NCBI GenBank assembly: GCA_023260375.1
Contig: JALQVK010000192.1
Coordinates: 1-14,780, forward strand
DNA length: 14,780 nt
Reading direction: 5' to 3'
DNA from: Rhodoluna sp.
GTDB lineage: Bacteria; Actinomycetota; Actinomycetes; Actinomycetales; Microbacteriaceae
Within the stretch, counting starts at the first letter, position 1, and each line of letters opens with the position of its first letter. Shown here one piece after another: positions 6,490 through 14,780 of this stretch. The notes under the pieces are model-generated. The model searched no databases, had not been told where the DNA came from, and worked only from the letters and a program-made list of their open reading frames with translations. The translations under genes were made by a program, and so were the position numbers.

Positions 6490-6509
6490 AAGGTGACAAA
6501 GTTGTCCTT
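6490..6509. repeat. Imperfect palindrome upstream of aceE
   Basis: AAGG(T)GACAA, two spacer bases AG, then TTGTCCTT: the arms match fully except for one extra T in the left arm. It lies 30 to 50 bases upstream of the preferred aceE start and downstream of a TAnnnT-type hexamer (TAGACT, 6469-6474) that could be the aceE -10. It could be a repressor or activator site, or a hairpin in the aceE leader. No regulator can be named from the sequence. Confidence 0.4.
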
Positions 6510-6539
6510 TTACAAAACCCCCACGAAAGGGTGTATTCG

Positions 6540-9266
6540 GTGTCTCTAAACAACAACGACGCTTACGCAGTTCACAATCCTGACCAGGACCCTGAAGAAA
6601 CTCGCGAATGGCTCGAATCGCTCGATGCAGTTGCGCGCGTTCACGGTCGCGGTCGTGCTCGCGAAATCATGTTGAACCTCTTGCGTCGATCACACGAACT
6701 TCAGTTGAACGTACCAATCGTTCCAACCACCGATTACCTAAACACAATTGCTCCGGAGAACGAGCCAGAATTCCCTGGCGATGAAACCGTTGAGCGCACC
6801 TACCGCGCATGGATGCGCTGGAATGCCGCAATGCTAGTTCACCGAGCACAGCGTCCAGGCGTTGGTGTTGGCGGTCACATCTCTACCTTTGCTTCAAGTG
6901 CCTCCCTATACGAAGTTGGTTTCAACCACTTCTTCAAAGGTGCCGACCACCCATCCGGTGGTGACCAGATTTTTATTCAGGGACACGCTTCACCTGGTCC
7001 ATACGCTCGCGCTTTCCTCGAAGGTCGCCTTTCAGCAGACCAACTAGACGGTTTCCGTCAGGAGAAATCTCACGCCGGCGGCGGACTTTCCAGCTACCCT
7101 CACCCACGTCTGATGCCAGACTTCTGGCAGTTCCCAACGGTTTCGATGGGTCTCGGCCCGATCAATGCGATTTACCAAGCACAGTTCAACCGCTACCTAC
7201 AGGGTCGCGGTTTCAAGGACACCTCAGAGCAGCATGTCTGGGCTTTCCTCGGCGACGGTGAGTTGGATGAAGTTGAAAGCCGCGGTGCACTTCAGTTAGC
7301 AGCCAACGATGGCCTAGACAACCTAACTTTCGTAGTGAACTGTAACCTCCAGCGTTTGGATGGACCAGTACGCGGTAACGGCAAGATCATTCAGGAACTT
7401 GAGAGCTTCTTCCGCGGTGCCGGCTGGAACGTTATCAAGGTTGTTTGGGGTCGCGAGTGGGACACCCTCCTAGCCAACGACACCGACGGTGCCCTAGTCG
7501 ACCTAATGAACAAGACTCCGGACGGCGACTACCAGACCTACAAGACCGAGGACGGCGCATTCGTTCGCGAAAACTTCTTCGGCCGCGACCCACGTACTGC
7601 CAAGTTGGTCGAAAACATGACCGACGAGCAGATTTGGGGACTCAAGCGCGGTGGGCACGACTACCGCAAGGTTTACGCGGCCTACAAGGCTGCCGTCGAA
7701 CACAAGGGCCAGCCAACCGTTATTTTGGCGAAGACCATCAAAGGCTTCACCCTCGGTAAGTCATTCGAAGGCCGTAACGCAACCCACCAGATGAAGAAGA
7801 TGACTCTGGACAACCTAAAGGGCTTCCGCGACGAACTTCGCATTCCAATCTCGGACGCGCAGCTAGAAGAGAACCCATACCAGCCTCCTTACTTCCACCC
7901 AGGACAGGATGCTCCCGAAATTCAGTACCTACATGAGCGCCGTCGTGCACTCGGAGGTTACCTGCCAGAGCGTCGCAGTAAGTATGTTGACTTCAAACTT
8001 CCTGAAGACAAGACTTACGAGATTTCGAAGGGCGGAAGCGGAACACAAGAAGTTGCAACCACCATGGGCTTCGTTCGCCTCCTGAAGGACCTTCTTCGCG
8101 CACCAGAATTTGGTCAGCGCATTGCGATGATCATCCCGGACGAGGCTCGTACCTTCGGTATGGATGCTTTCTTCCCAACCGCCAAGATTTACAACCCACA
8201 GGGTCAGCACTACATCTCGGTAGACCGCGATATCCTGCTCTCTTATAAGGAATCCGACTCGGGTCAGATTATCCACACCGGAATCAACGAAGCAGGTTCA
8301 GTGGCAGCGTTTGCTGCTGCGGCTACCAGCTACGCGACTCACGGCCAGGCGATCATTCCGTTCTATGTTTTCTACTCGATGTTCGGATTCCAGCGCACTG
8401 CTGACTCGATTTGGGCTGCCGCTGACCAGCTCAGCCGTGGCTTCCTAATCGGTGCTACTGCAGGTCGAACCACCCTTACCGGTGAAGGTTTGCAGCACGC
8501 CGATGGTCACTCACCGATCATCGCTGCTACCAACGATGCGGTCTTGAGCTATGACCCTGCATTCGCCTACGAAATCGGCCACATCATCCGTTCCGGTATT
8601 GAGCGCATGTACGGCGGAACTCACTCAGATCCGAACGTGATGTACTACCTAACCGTGTACAACGAACCAATGGTTCAGCCTGCTGAGCCTGAGGGTGTCG
8701 ATGTCGAAGGCATTGTTCGCGGTATCCACAAGGTTTACAACAACCCTGCAGAAGGTCGCAAGGCTCAGATTCTGGCTTCCGGTGTAGCCCTTCGCTGGGC
8801 ACAGGAAGCCGCGGAAATACTGCAAGCCGATTGGGGCGTTTCTGCTGACATTTGGTCGGTAACTTCCTGGACCGAACTTCGCCGCGACGGACTTCGCCGC
8901 AACGAAGAACGTTTCCTAAACCCAGGCGCAACCGTTGAGCAGCCATACGTGACTCAGAAACTATCTGGACACAATGGACCTTTCCTTGCGGTTAGCGACT
9001 ACATGCACCAGGTTCCTGACCAGATTCGCGAATGGGTTCCTGGCGACTACGCAACGCTAGGTGCCGAAGGTTTCGGTTTCTCGGACACTCGCGCAGCTGC
9101 TCGTCGCCACTTCAAGATTGATGGCCCTTCGGTTGTAGTTCGAGTTCTAGAGCAATTGGTTGCTCGCGGCGAGATGGATGCAAGTGCTCCGGCACAAGCA
9201 ATCGAAAAGTATCGTCTCCACGACGTGAACGCTGGCAACAGCGGTAGCGCCGGCGGCGAGGCATAA
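6540..9266 (+). CDS. aceE: Pyruvate dehydrogenase E1 component, homodimeric type
   Basis: Thiamine-diphosphate enzyme that decarboxylates pyruvate and acetylates the E2 lipoyl domain, making acetyl-CoA with E2 and E3. From GTG 6540 the protein has 908 residues, close to mycobacterial AceE, with near-continuous similarity from memory. The ThDP-binding motif runs from GDGELDE (238-244) to NCN (267-269). The loop histidine of E1p enzymes is in NATHQMKK (H416), and the transketolase-like central domain has DEARTFGMD and [12 protein letters not shown] prefer GTG 6540 because AAAGG ends 9 bases upstream; GTG 6531, three codons earlier, directly abuts that purine tract and has no spacing for a Shine-Dalgarno. 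The E2 and E3 genes are not in the window. The next gene, fabD, starts 9 bases after the stop, so pyruvate oxidation and fatty-acid synthesis sit in tandem. Confidence 0.96.
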   Translation: MSLNNNDAYAVHNPDQDPEETREWLESLDAVARVHGRGRAREIMLNLLRRSHELQLNVPIVPTTDYLNTIAPENEPEFPGDETVERTYRAWMRWNAAMLVHRAQRPGVGVGGHISTFASSASLYEVGFNHFFKGADHPSGGDQIFIQGHASPGPYARAFLEGRLSADQLDGFRQEKSHAGGGLSSYPHPRLMPDFWQFPTVSMGLGPINAIYQAQFNRYLQGRGFKDTSEQHVWAFLGDGELDEVESRGALQLAANDGLDNLTFVVNCNLQRLDGPVRGNGKIIQELESFFRGAGWNVIKVVWGREWDTLLANDTDGALVDLMNKTPDGDYQTYKTEDGAFVRENFFGRDPRTAKLVENMTDEQIWGLKRGGHDYRKVYAAYKAAVEHKGQPTVILAKTIKGFTLGKSFEGRNATHQMKKMTLDNLKGFRDELRIPISDAQLEENPYQPPYFHPGQDAPEIQYLHERRRALGGYLPERRSKYVDFKLPEDKTYEISKGGSGTQEVATTMGFVRLLKDLLRAPEFGQRIAMIIPDEARTFGMDAFFPTAKIYNPQGQHYISVDRDILLSYKESDSGQIIHTGINEAGSVAAFAAAATSYATHGQAIIPFYVFYSMFGFQRTADSIWAAADQLSRGFLIGATAGRTTLTGEGLQHADGHSPIIAATNDAVLSYDPAFAYEIGHIIRSGIERMYGGTHSDPNVMYYLTVYNEPMVQPAEPEGVDVEGIVRGIHKVYNNPAEGRKAQILASGVALRWAQEAAEILQADWGVSADIWSVTSWTELRRDGLRRNEERFLNPGATVEQPYVTQKLSGHNGPFLAVSDYMHQVPDQIREWVPGDYATLGAEGFGFSDTRAAARRHFKIDGPSVVVRVLEQLVARGEMDASAPAQAIEKYRLHDVNAGNSGSAGGEA

Positions 9267-9275
9267 ACTTTTCCC
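9264..9275 (+). promoter_or_regulatory. Candidate leaderless promoter of fabD
   Basis: TAAACT (9264-9269) has the actinobacterial TAnnnT form, includes the aceE stop codon TAA, and is followed by exactly 6 bases and then the fabD ATG. Initiation at the A of the ATG would give a leaderless fabD mRNA. Between the aceE stop and the ATG there is only ACTTTTCCC, which cannot act as a Shine-Dalgarno; the nearest purine tract (GGCGAGG) is about 14 bases away. No clear -35 box is seen. Coupled translation from aceE is the alternative. Confidence 0.5.
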
Positions 9276-10193
9276 ATGCTAGTTATCGTCTGCCCAGGCC
9301 AAGGTTCACAAACTCCTGGTTTCTTTACCCCTTGGCTGGAGTTGCCAGCCTTCAAGAGCACCATCGAGGTAGCCCAGACGGCTTCGGGATTAGACCTGCA
9401 AACCTATGGGACTCTGAGCGACGCCGAAACCATCAAGGACACCGCCATAGCGCAACCCCTGATTGTTTCGGCTTCATTGGCTTCATACGCAGCCTTGGCA
9501 GATGCCGGTCTTTCGAATGTGGCTGGCGTAGCTGGTCACTCGGTTGGTGAGCTAGCAGCAGCGTCGATTGCTGGAGTTTTCGACACCGCCACCGCAATGG
9601 AATTTGTGACGAAGCGTGGTTCGGAAATGTCGAAAGCTGCGGCGCTAACCAAATCTTCGATGGCCGCTGTTCTAGGTGGCGATCGCGATGAAGTTGTGGC
9701 TTACCTTTCAGCTCGAGGTCTATCGGCAGCTAACTACAACGGCTCTGGTCAGATTGTGGCAGCCGGCGATGCCGAGGGCATCGCTGCCTTGGCCGCGGAA
9801 CCTCTAGCTGGAACACGCGTTATTCCGCTAGCCGTGGCTGGAGCATTCCACACCAACTTCATGGAGCCTGCAGTGGCCGAGTTAGCCAACTATGCCGCCG
9901 GACTATCAACTTCCGACGCAACCCTCAAACTTTGGACTAACAAAGACGGTTCGATTGTTGATTCTGGTTCGCAATACCTAAACCTCCTGGTTAATCAGGT
10001 TTCCAACCCGGTTCGCTGGGACCTCTGCATGGATGCTATGGTCCAGGCTGGTGTCACCGCACTAATCGAACTCGCACCTGCTGGAACTTTGGCAGGGCTT
10101 GCAAAACGTGGCATGCCTGGAATTGAAACCTTGGCTCTGAAAACTCCAGACCAGCTTGACGCCGCAATTACTCTCGCAAAGAACCACGGTTAG
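9276..10193 (+). CDS. fabD: Malonyl-CoA:ACP transacylase
   Basis: Moves malonyl from CoA to holo-ACP, supplying the extender unit for type II fatty-acid synthesis. The protein has 305 residues, the usual length. The N-terminal CPGQGSQ motif at 6-12 forms the oxyanion region. The nucleophile is S89 in GVAGHSVGE, the carboxylate-binding arginine is R114 (TKRGSEM), and the catalytic histidine is H192 in GAFHTNFM. It is the first gene of the fabD-fabH-acpP-fabF cluster, 9 bases after aceE. It has no proper Shine-Dalgarno and a TAAACT hexamer 6 bases before the ATG, so it may have its own leaderless transcript. No PucR-type FasR regulator gene, found upstream of fabD in Mycobacterium and Streptomyces, is present. 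Confidence 0.96.
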   Translation: MLVIVCPGQGSQTPGFFTPWLELPAFKSTIEVAQTASGLDLQTYGTLSDAETIKDTAIAQPLIVSASLASYAALADAGLSNVAGVAGHSVGELAAASIAGVFDTATAMEFVTKRGSEMSKAAALTKSSMAAVLGGDRDEVVAYLSARGLSAANYNGSGQIVAAGDAEGIAALAAEPLAGTRVIPLAVAGAFHTNFMEPAVAELANYAAGLSTSDATLKLWTNKDGSIVDSGSQYLNLLVNQVSNPVRWDLCMDAMVQAGVTALIELAPAGTLAGLAKRGMPGIETLALKTPDQLDAAITLAKNHG

Positions 10194-10201
10194 GAGCCAA
10201 A

Positions 10202-11203
10202 GTGACCGCAACACTTAACCAGTACGAGGCAGTCAAGTTCTCAAAAATTTACTCTCTAGGAGCATCGCGAGGTGACCTCGTGGTCACCAACGACGACGTA
10301 GCAGGTCCAATCGATTCCAGTGACGAATGGATTCGCCAACGCACCGGAATTGTCACCCGTCGCCGCGCCAGCAAAAACCTAAGCCTTATGGATATGGCAG
10401 TCGAGGCTTCAAACGAGGCTATTGCTAAAGCCGGAATCGACCCGCAGGAAATTGGTGCGGTCATCTTCAGTACCATCACACACCCGTTCCAGACTCCTTC
10501 GGCAGCAACGCTTTTGGCAGATAAGGTTGGCGCAAACCCAGCACCCGCCTACGATGTCTCCGCAGCTTGTGCGGGCTACTGCTACGGAATTGCCCAGGCA
10601 GATGCACTGGTTCGTTCCGGCATGGCAAAGTACGTCCTGGTTGTTGGCGGCGAAAAGCTCAGCGACTTCATCGACCCAACCGATCGAAGCATTTCCTTCC
10701 TTCTCGGCGATGGCGCTGGTGCCGCAATTGTCGGACCTTCCGATGTACCTGGAATTTCGCCATCGGTTTGGGGTTCAGATGGTTCAAAGTGGGATGCCGT
10801 CAGCATGACCTCTTCGCTGTTGGATTTCCGCGATGGAGCGGCGTCCTGGCCAACTCTTCACCAGGAGGGACAGACCGTCTTCCGCTGGGCGGTTTGGGAA
10901 ATGGCTAAGGTTGCCAAACAAGCACTGGAAGTTGCCGGAGTAAAAGCCGAAGACCTAAGCGCTTTGGTTACCCACCAAGCCAACATACGTATTATCGACG
11001 AGCTAGCCAAGCAACTAGAACTTCCAGAATCGGTGGTTGTCGCGCGCGATATCATCAACACCGGAAACACTTCCGCTGCGAGTATCCCGTTGGCAATGCA
11101 TGAACTTTTGACCTCAGGAGCGGTAAAGTCTGGCGGATTGGCGCTAGAAATTGGATTCGGCGCAGGACTTGCCTTCGGCGCTCAAGTAGTAGTTCTGCCC
11201 TAA
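10202..11203 (+). CDS. fabH: 3-oxoacyl-ACP synthase III
   Basis: Initiates type II fatty-acid synthesis by condensing an acyl-CoA primer with malonyl-ACP; actinobacterial enzymes often take branched primers. The 333-residue thiolase-fold protein has the Cys-His-Asn triad: C123 in VSAACAG, H258 in THQANIRI and N289 in NTGNTSAAS. The N-terminal DSSDEWIRQRTGI signature (38-50) and the C-terminal GFGAGLAFG are typical. The start is GTG 10202; the Shine-Dalgarno AGGAG begins inside the fabD stop codon, 5 bases before the start, which favours coupled expression with fabD. Primer preference cannot be read reliably here. Confidence 0.96.
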   Translation: MTATLNQYEAVKFSKIYSLGASRGDLVVTNDDVAGPIDSSDEWIRQRTGIVTRRRASKNLSLMDMAVEASNEAIAKAGIDPQEIGAVIFSTITHPFQTPSAATLLADKVGANPAPAYDVSAACAGYCYGIAQADALVRSGMAKYVLVVGGEKLSDFIDPTDRSISFLLGDGAGAAIVGPSDVPGISPSVWGSDGSKWDAVSMTSSLLDFRDGAASWPTLHQEGQTVFRWAVWEMAKVAKQALEVAGVKAEDLSALVTHQANIRIIDELAKQLELPESVVVARDIINTGNTSAASIPLAMHELLTSGAVKSGGLALEIGFGAGLAFGAQVVVLP

Positions 11204-11232
11204 AATTGAATAGATAAATAACCACAAAGGAG
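11201..11232 (+). promoter_or_regulatory. Candidate internal promoter and strong RBS of acpP
   Basis: The gap between fabH and acpP is A/T-rich, unlike its surroundings. TAAAAT (11201-11206), which begins with the fabH stop codon, matches the -10 consensus at five of six positions and would start transcription near 11213. A strong Shine-Dalgarno AAAGGAG (11226-11232) sits 5 bases before the acpP ATG, the best in the window. No clear -35 box is visible. A separate strong signal suits the high ACP demand of lipid synthesis. Confidence 0.45.
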
Positions 11233-11237
11233 AAACC

Positions 11238-11483
11238 ATGGCACTGTCAAAGGATGAAGTACTTGCTGGCCTAGCCGAGCTAGTAAACGAAGAGACCGGT
11301 CTTGCTACCGACTCGGTACAGATGGACAAGAGCTTCAGCGATGACCTAGACATCGACTCGATCTCGATGATGACCATCGTTGTAAACGCTGAAGACAAGT
11401 TCGGCGTAAAGATTCCTGACGAGGAAGTAAAGAACCTCGTAACTGTTGCTGACGCTGTTAACTACATCGCAGACAACCAGTAA
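11238..11483 (+). CDS. acpP: Acyl carrier protein
   Basis: Small acidic carrier of 81 residues that shuttles growing acyl chains between fatty-acid synthase enzymes on a 4'-phosphopantetheine arm. The attachment serine is S41 in the DIDSIS motif (38-43), and the four-helix ACP pattern is clear, with an acidic recognition helix 2 (SISMMTIVVNAEDKFG). The ATG at 11238 is supported by the AAAGGAG ribosome site. It lies between the initiating (FabH) and elongating (FabF) ketosynthases, and its normal length lacks the C-terminal extension of mycobacterial AcpM, arguing against mycolate synthesis. Confidence 0.97.
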   Translation: MALSKDEVLAGLAELVNEETGLATDSVQMDKSFSDDLDIDSISMMTIVVNAEDKFGVKIPDEEVKNLVTVADAVNYIADNQ

Positions 11484-11503
11484 CTAAAACTGAGAGAGTT
11501 TTC

Positions 11504-12736
11504 GTGAAGATCGTAGTAACTGGTTTGGGTGCAACGACACCACTAGGTGGAGATGTTCGCTCCACTTGGAACGCACTGCTTGCTGGAAAGTCGGGAATCT
11601 CGACTCTTGAGCAGCCGTGGGTCGCCCAGTACGAGATTCCGGTCACCTTCGCTGGCCAGGCAAAAGTCCCGGCCAGCGAGGTGCTCACCCCTCAAGAATG
11701 CAAGCGTCTCGACCCTTCGAGCCAGTTTGCACTTATAGCTGCCCGCGAAGCTTGGGCGGACGCTGGTGCACCTTCGGTGGAACCAGAGCGTCTTGCGGTT
11801 GAATTCTCAACTGGTATCGGTGGAGTCTGGACTCTGCTTGATGCATTCGACACACTAAAAGAACGTGGTCCTCGCCGAGTCCTTCCGATGACCGTTCCGA
11901 TGCTTATGCCTAATGGTCCAGCCGCTGCTATCGGCATGGATCTCGCAGCCCGCGGTGGTGTCCGAACCTCAGTTTCTGCCTGTGCTTCCAGCACCGAGGC
12001 AATCGCTAACGCAATCACTCGACTACAGTCGGGCGACATTGACATCGTCGTTGCTGGTGGTTGTGAAGCCGCTATTCACCCACTTCCAATCGCTGCCTTT
12101 GCCGCGATGCACGCTACCTCACGTCGTAACGACGAACCAGAGCTTGCCTCGCGACCTTACGACGTCGCCCGAGACGGATTCGTCATGGGTGAAGGTGGCG
12201 GTGCCATGGTTCTTGAAACCGAAGAGCACGCCCTTGCGCGTGGCGCCAAGATTTACGCCTACCTAGTTGGTGGCGCAGTAACCTCAGACGCTTACCACAT
12301 CACCGCTCCAGACCCAGAAGGCAGCGGAGCCGCTAGAGCGGTTTTGGCGGCTCTCAAGCAGGCCGAGGCTAAGCCTGAGGATGTTTTGCACATCAACGCT
12401 CACGCAACCAGCACCCCGGTCGGTGATATCGCTGAATACACCGCGCTAAAGCGAGTTTTCGGAGACCACCTGGGCAAAATTGCAGTTTCAGCTACTAAAG
12501 CTTCTACCGGGCACCTACTCGGTGGCGCAGGTGCTATTGAGGCCGTATTTACCGTGTTGGCACTAAAGGAGCGCATCGCTCCCCCAACTATCAACTTAGA
12601 CAACCAAGACCCTGAGATTCCTTTGGACGTTGTTACCAGCCCTAGAAAGCTTCCAGACGGTCCAATCCTTGCAATCAGCAACAGCTTCGGGTTCGGCGGT
12701 CACAACGCCGTTGTTGCTTTCCGAAGCTACGAATGA
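11504..12736 (+). CDS. fabF: 3-oxoacyl-ACP synthase II
   Basis: Elongating ketosynthase that condenses acyl-ACP with malonyl-ACP. The 410-residue protein carries the Cys-His-His triad: C160 in VSACASSTEA, H300 in NAHATSTPVGD and H337 in STGHLLGGAG, plus the conserved lysine K332 (TKAS). The C-terminal NSFGFGGHN loop is intact. The start is GTG 11504, with the modest ribosome site GAGAG 5 bases upstream and 20 bases after the acpP stop. A bidirectional terminator beginning 11 bases after the stop ends the cluster. Only one elongating ketosynthase is present here, with no second KasB-like copy or carboxyltransferase gene following. Confidence 0.96.
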   Translation: MKIVVTGLGATTPLGGDVRSTWNALLAGKSGISTLEQPWVAQYEIPVTFAGQAKVPASEVLTPQECKRLDPSSQFALIAAREAWADAGAPSVEPERLAVEFSTGIGGVWTLLDAFDTLKERGPRRVLPMTVPMLMPNGPAAAIGMDLAARGGVRTSVSACASSTEAIANAITRLQSGDIDIVVAGGCEAAIHPLPIAAFAAMHATSRRNDEPELASRPYDVARDGFVMGEGGGAMVLETEEHALARGAKIYAYLVGGAVTSDAYHITAPDPEGSGAARAVLAALKQAEAKPEDVLHINAHATSTPVGDIAEYTALKRVFGDHLGKIAVSATKASTGHLLGGAGAIEAVFTVLALKERIAPPTINLDNQDPEIPLDVVTSPRKLPDGPILAISNSFGFGGHNAVVAFRSYE

Positions 12737-12747
12737 TTAGTTCAACA

Positions 12748-12783
12748 AAAAATCCCCAGTACTTTTTAGTACTGGGGATTTTT
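12748..12783. terminator. Bidirectional terminator between fabF and ctaF
   Basis: A 16-bp perfect stem (AAAAATCCCCAGTACT with its complement) encloses a TTTT loop at 12764-12767. On the + strand the CCCC/GGGG core is followed by TTTTTCTT, and on the - strand by a run of T's, so it can end both the fabF transcript and the convergent cytochrome oxidase transcript. It sits in the 57-bp gap between the two stop codons. Confidence 0.93.
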
Positions 12784-12793
12784 CTTGAGGTTT

Positions 12794-13246
12794 TTAGTGG
12801 GCGTGCTGACCGCGTGAGTTTTCGAACACGAAGCCGATCAAAGCAATTACTGCCAGTGGCAAGCCAACGATGAATAGCCACCAACCAACCGCGAGAGAAG
12901 CAAATACGATTGCACCGAATAGACCTAAGAAGAAAGGCCACCAGCTCCAGGCGTTGAAGAAACCAATTTCGGAATCTCCGTCCGAGATCTTTGCTAGTGG
13001 GTTGTCTTCAGGAACCGGACCTTGAGTGCGGTGAGTTTTACCTAGGTAAAAAGCAATAAACGCGGCCATCATTGCCAGCATTAGAAGACCTGCGGTTCCG
13101 ATGATCTCAACCTTCAAGGTACCCAAAGAAGGCCCTGAGGTTGCTAGGCCATCGTATGGCTCCCACAAACCAACTAGTGCATAGCCGATTGCTGCTAGTA
13201 GGTAAAAGACTGAACCAGCCCAAAAAAGTCGTGCATTAGTGCGCAT
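12794..13246 (-). CDS. ctaF: Cytochrome c oxidase subunit IV, actinobacterial type
   Basis: Small integral membrane subunit of the actinobacterial aa3-type oxidase (part of the bcc-aa3 supercomplex). The 150-residue protein has four predicted membrane helices (about 8-28, 48-69, 103-121 and 122-141). A polar loop ends in the characteristic motif EIGFFNAWSWWPF (93-105), and the C-terminus ENSRGQHAH is His-rich. It has no redox ligand and is structural. It starts 6 bases after the ctaD stop codon, so the two are co-transcribed and probably co-translated. No good Shine-Dalgarno lies directly upstream; the nearest purine tract is within the ctaD end, about 12 bases away. Confidence 0.92.
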   Translation of the reverse strand: MRTNARLFWAGSVFYLLAAIGYALVGLWEPYDGLATSGPSLGTLKVEIIGTAGLLMLAMMAAFIAFYLGKTHRTQGPVPEDNPLAKISDGDSEIGFFNAWSWWPFFLGLFGAIVFASLAVGWWLFIVGLPLAVIALIGFVFENSRGQHAH

Positions 13247-13252
13247 TTCTAG

Positions 13253-14780
13253 TTAGCCCTTCTTTGCGGTTTTCTTAGTGGCAACGCTGTCGCTTGCCTC
13301 CGGGTGGTTCAGATCAAAAGCGGGTGACTCTGAACGGATTAGAGGAATCGAAGTGAAGTTGTGACGTGGGAATGGTGATGCGGTGGCCCATTCAAGCGAA
13401 CGTCCGTAACCCCAAGGATCGTTTACCGAAACCTTTACGCCATTGCGGTGAGTGATGTAGACGTTCCATAGGAAAGGAATGAAGGAAAGTGCCAAGATGG
13501 CGGATCCCGCAGTGGAAACCTCGTTCAAGAAAGTGAATCCATCCTCTGGTAAGTAGGTTGCATAACGACGAACCATACCTTGCACTCCCAGCCAGTGCTG
13601 AACCAAGAAGGTTCCGTGGAAACCTACGAATAGCATCCAGAACTGGATCTTGCCAAGGCGCTCGTTTAGCATCTTGCCAGTCATCTTTGGATACCAGAAG
13701 TAGATTCCGGCGAACATTGCGAATACAACGGTACCGAAAACTACGTAGTGGAAGTGAGCCACCACAAAGTAGCTGTCGCTGAGAGCGAAATCGAGGGTTG
13801 GGCTGGAAAGAATAACGCCGGTCAAACCACCAAAAATAAAGGTAGTTAGGAAGCCAAGCGACCAGAGCATCGGAGTTTCGAAACTTACCGAACCCTTCCA
13901 CATGGTTCCGATCCAGTTGAAGACCTTTACACCGGTTGGCACTGCAATCAGCATCGTGGTGAATGCGAAGAACGGCAGAAGCACCTGGCCCGTGACGTAC
14001 ATGTGGTGAGCCCACACGGTCATGGAAAGAGCCGCGATTGCAATGGTTGCATAAATCAGGGTCTTGTAACCAAAGATGGGCTTGCGGCTAAATACCGGAA
14101 TAATTTCCGAGATGATTCCAAAGAATGGAAGTGCAAGGATGTAAACCTCTGGGTGACCAAAGAACCAGAACAGGTGCTGCCAGAGCATTGCGCCACCATT
14201 TGCTGGGTCAAAAATGTGTGAACCAAACTTGCGGTCGGCTCCAAGAGCGAAGAAAGCCGCAGCTAGCGGTGGGAAACACATGATTACCAGAATCGAAGTC
14301 ACCAAGGTGTTCCAGGTGAATACCGGCATGCGGAACATGGTCATACCTGGTGCACGCATGGTCAAGATCGTTGTAATGAAGTTGACACCACCCATGATGG
14401 TTCCGAAACCACCGAGTGCCAAACCAAATACCCAAAGGTCACCACCGATACCTGGTGAGAAGGTTGTGGTAGAAAGTGGAACGTAGGCGAACCAACCAAA
14501 TGAAGCTGCACCTTGGGGAGTAAAGAATCCAGCGACAGCAACCAAGCTGCCGAAGAAGTAGAACCAGTAGGCAATTGCATTTAGGCGGGGGAAAGCCACA
14601 TCTGGGGCGCCGATTTGTACCGGCATCAGGATGTTTGCGAATGCCGCAAAAAGCGGGGTCGCGAACATAAGCAACATGATGGTTCCGTGCATGGTGAACA
14701 GCTGGTTGTACTGCTCCTTCGAGCCAACAATCTGCAAACCAGGCATGGTGAGCTGTGCACGAATCATCAGCGCCATGACT
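13253..14780 (-). CDS. ctaD: Cytochrome c oxidase subunit I (5' end cut by window edge)
   Basis: Catalytic subunit of the aa3-type terminal oxidase, which reduces oxygen to water and pumps protons. About 508 codons are visible; the reading frame stays open to the edge. Counting from the first Met at 14776, the heme a ligand is H30 (FTMHGT) and the CuB ligand H208 with its cross-linked Y212 lies in FGHPEVYI. The two further CuB histidines are H257-H258 (WAHHMYV), and H341 and H343 (VAHFHYV) bind hemes a3 and a. E210 in GHPEV marks the A1 class, and TGVKVFNW carries the K-channel lysine. That Met corresponds to an internal VMAL segment in homologues of about 570 residues, so the true start lies outside, some 50-70 codons upstream. 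The Lys-rich tail TKKTAKKG is cytoplasmic. Confidence 0.97.
   Translation of the reverse strand, partial: VMALMIRAQLTMPGLQIVGSKEQYNQLFTMHGTIMLLMFATPLFAAFANILMPVQIGAPDVAFPRLNAIAYWFYFFGSLVAVAGFFTPQGAASFGWFAYVPLSTTTFSPGIGGDLWVFGLALGGFGTIMGGVNFITTILTMRAPGMTMFRMPVFTWNTLVTSILVIMCFPPLAAAFFALGADRKFGSHIFDPANGGAMLWQHLFWFFGHPEVYILALPFFGIISEIIPVFSRKPIFGYKTLIYATIAIAALSMTVWAHHMYVTGQVLLPFFAFTTMLIAVPTGVKVFNWIGTMWKGSVSFETPMLWSLGFLTTFIFGGLTGVILSSPTLDFALSDSYFVVAHFHYVVFGTVVFAMFAGIYFWYPKMTGKMLNERLGKIQFWMLFVGFHGTFLVQHWLGVQGMVRRYATYLPEDGFTFLNEVSTAGSAILALSFIPFLWNVYITHRNGVKVSVNDPWGYGRSLEWATASPFPRHNFTSIPLIRSESPAFDLNHPEASDSVATKKTAKKG

Noticed and set aside
6490..6509. CRP/GlxR-type site (TGTGA-N6-TCACA) at the aceE palindrome
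   Set aside because: Only the left half resembles the consensus (GGTGA); the right half matches poorly, so no regulator is named.
6531..6539. GTG 6531 as the aceE start
   Set aside because: The only purine tract (GAAAGG) directly abuts it, leaving no spacing; GTG 6540 has AAAGG 9 bases upstream. The difference is three codons, so this stays tentative.
8584..8946. 120-codon open frame on the - strand within aceE
   Set aside because: It is antisense to strongly conserved AceE sequence; long antisense frames are expected from its codon usage.
14774..14776. ATG at 14776 as the ctaD start
   Set aside because: Homologous oxidases have an internal Met here within a membrane helix, about 50-70 residues after the start, and the frame stays open to the window edge.

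Overview
The window reads as an ordinary chromosomal stretch of a streamlined actinobacterium, most likely a Microbacteriaceae-like lineage (for example the freshwater Luna group). The placement is inferred from several actinobacterial hallmarks: a four-helix cytochrome oxidase subunit IV (CtaF) beside ctaD; a homodimeric AceE next to a fabD-fabH-acpP-fabF cluster; a fused RNase HI/histidine phosphatase (the Rv2228c arrangement) beside a coiled-coil zinc-ribbon protein and a Nif3 protein; a polyphosphate glucokinase; and an RNase P RNA with actinobacterial CR-I sequence. Base composition is moderate (close to half G+C by eye), gaps are very short, and start and stop codons often overlap. No mobile element, CRISPR array, toxin-antitoxin pair or phage gene is visible.

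Layout. (1) 21-776, + strand: polyphosphate glucokinase, tail-to-tail with no gap against (2) the RNase P RNA gene rnpB, - strand, about 777-1117. The rnpB promoter sits at and inside the end of (3) a four-gene - strand operon read from 5749 down to 1134: an NCS1-permease-like membrane protein with an acidic N-terminal tail, a Nif3-family metalloprotein, a zinc-ribbon coiled-coil protein, and the RNase H/phosphatase. (4) Just upstream are tRNA-Val(UAC) and a strong intrinsic terminator. The terminator's 3' edge also supplies a likely -10 box for a leaderless mRNA of the permease. (5) A one-gene AhpE-type peroxiredoxin (- strand) diverges from (6) the + strand central-metabolism block: aceE, fabD, fabH, acpP, fabF. 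That block ends in a bidirectional terminator shared with (7) the - strand cytochrome c oxidase genes ctaF and ctaD; ctaD is cut by the window edge.

How the genes work together. AceE starts pyruvate decarboxylation to acetyl-CoA. FabH, FabD, ACP and FabF then initiate and elongate type II fatty-acid synthesis from it, so carbon entry and lipid synthesis sit in one transcriptional direction. Oxidase, peroxiredoxin and glucokinase complete a housekeeping picture. The most interesting signals are regulatory: two candidate leaderless starts (permease, fabD), -10 hexamers that re-use stop codons (fabD, acpP), palindromes in the ahpE/aceE divergent region, and the absence of a FasR-like regulator gene between aceE and fabD. 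I did not find a convincing undescribed multi-gene system. The least characterised protein is the permease-like one at 3812-5749.
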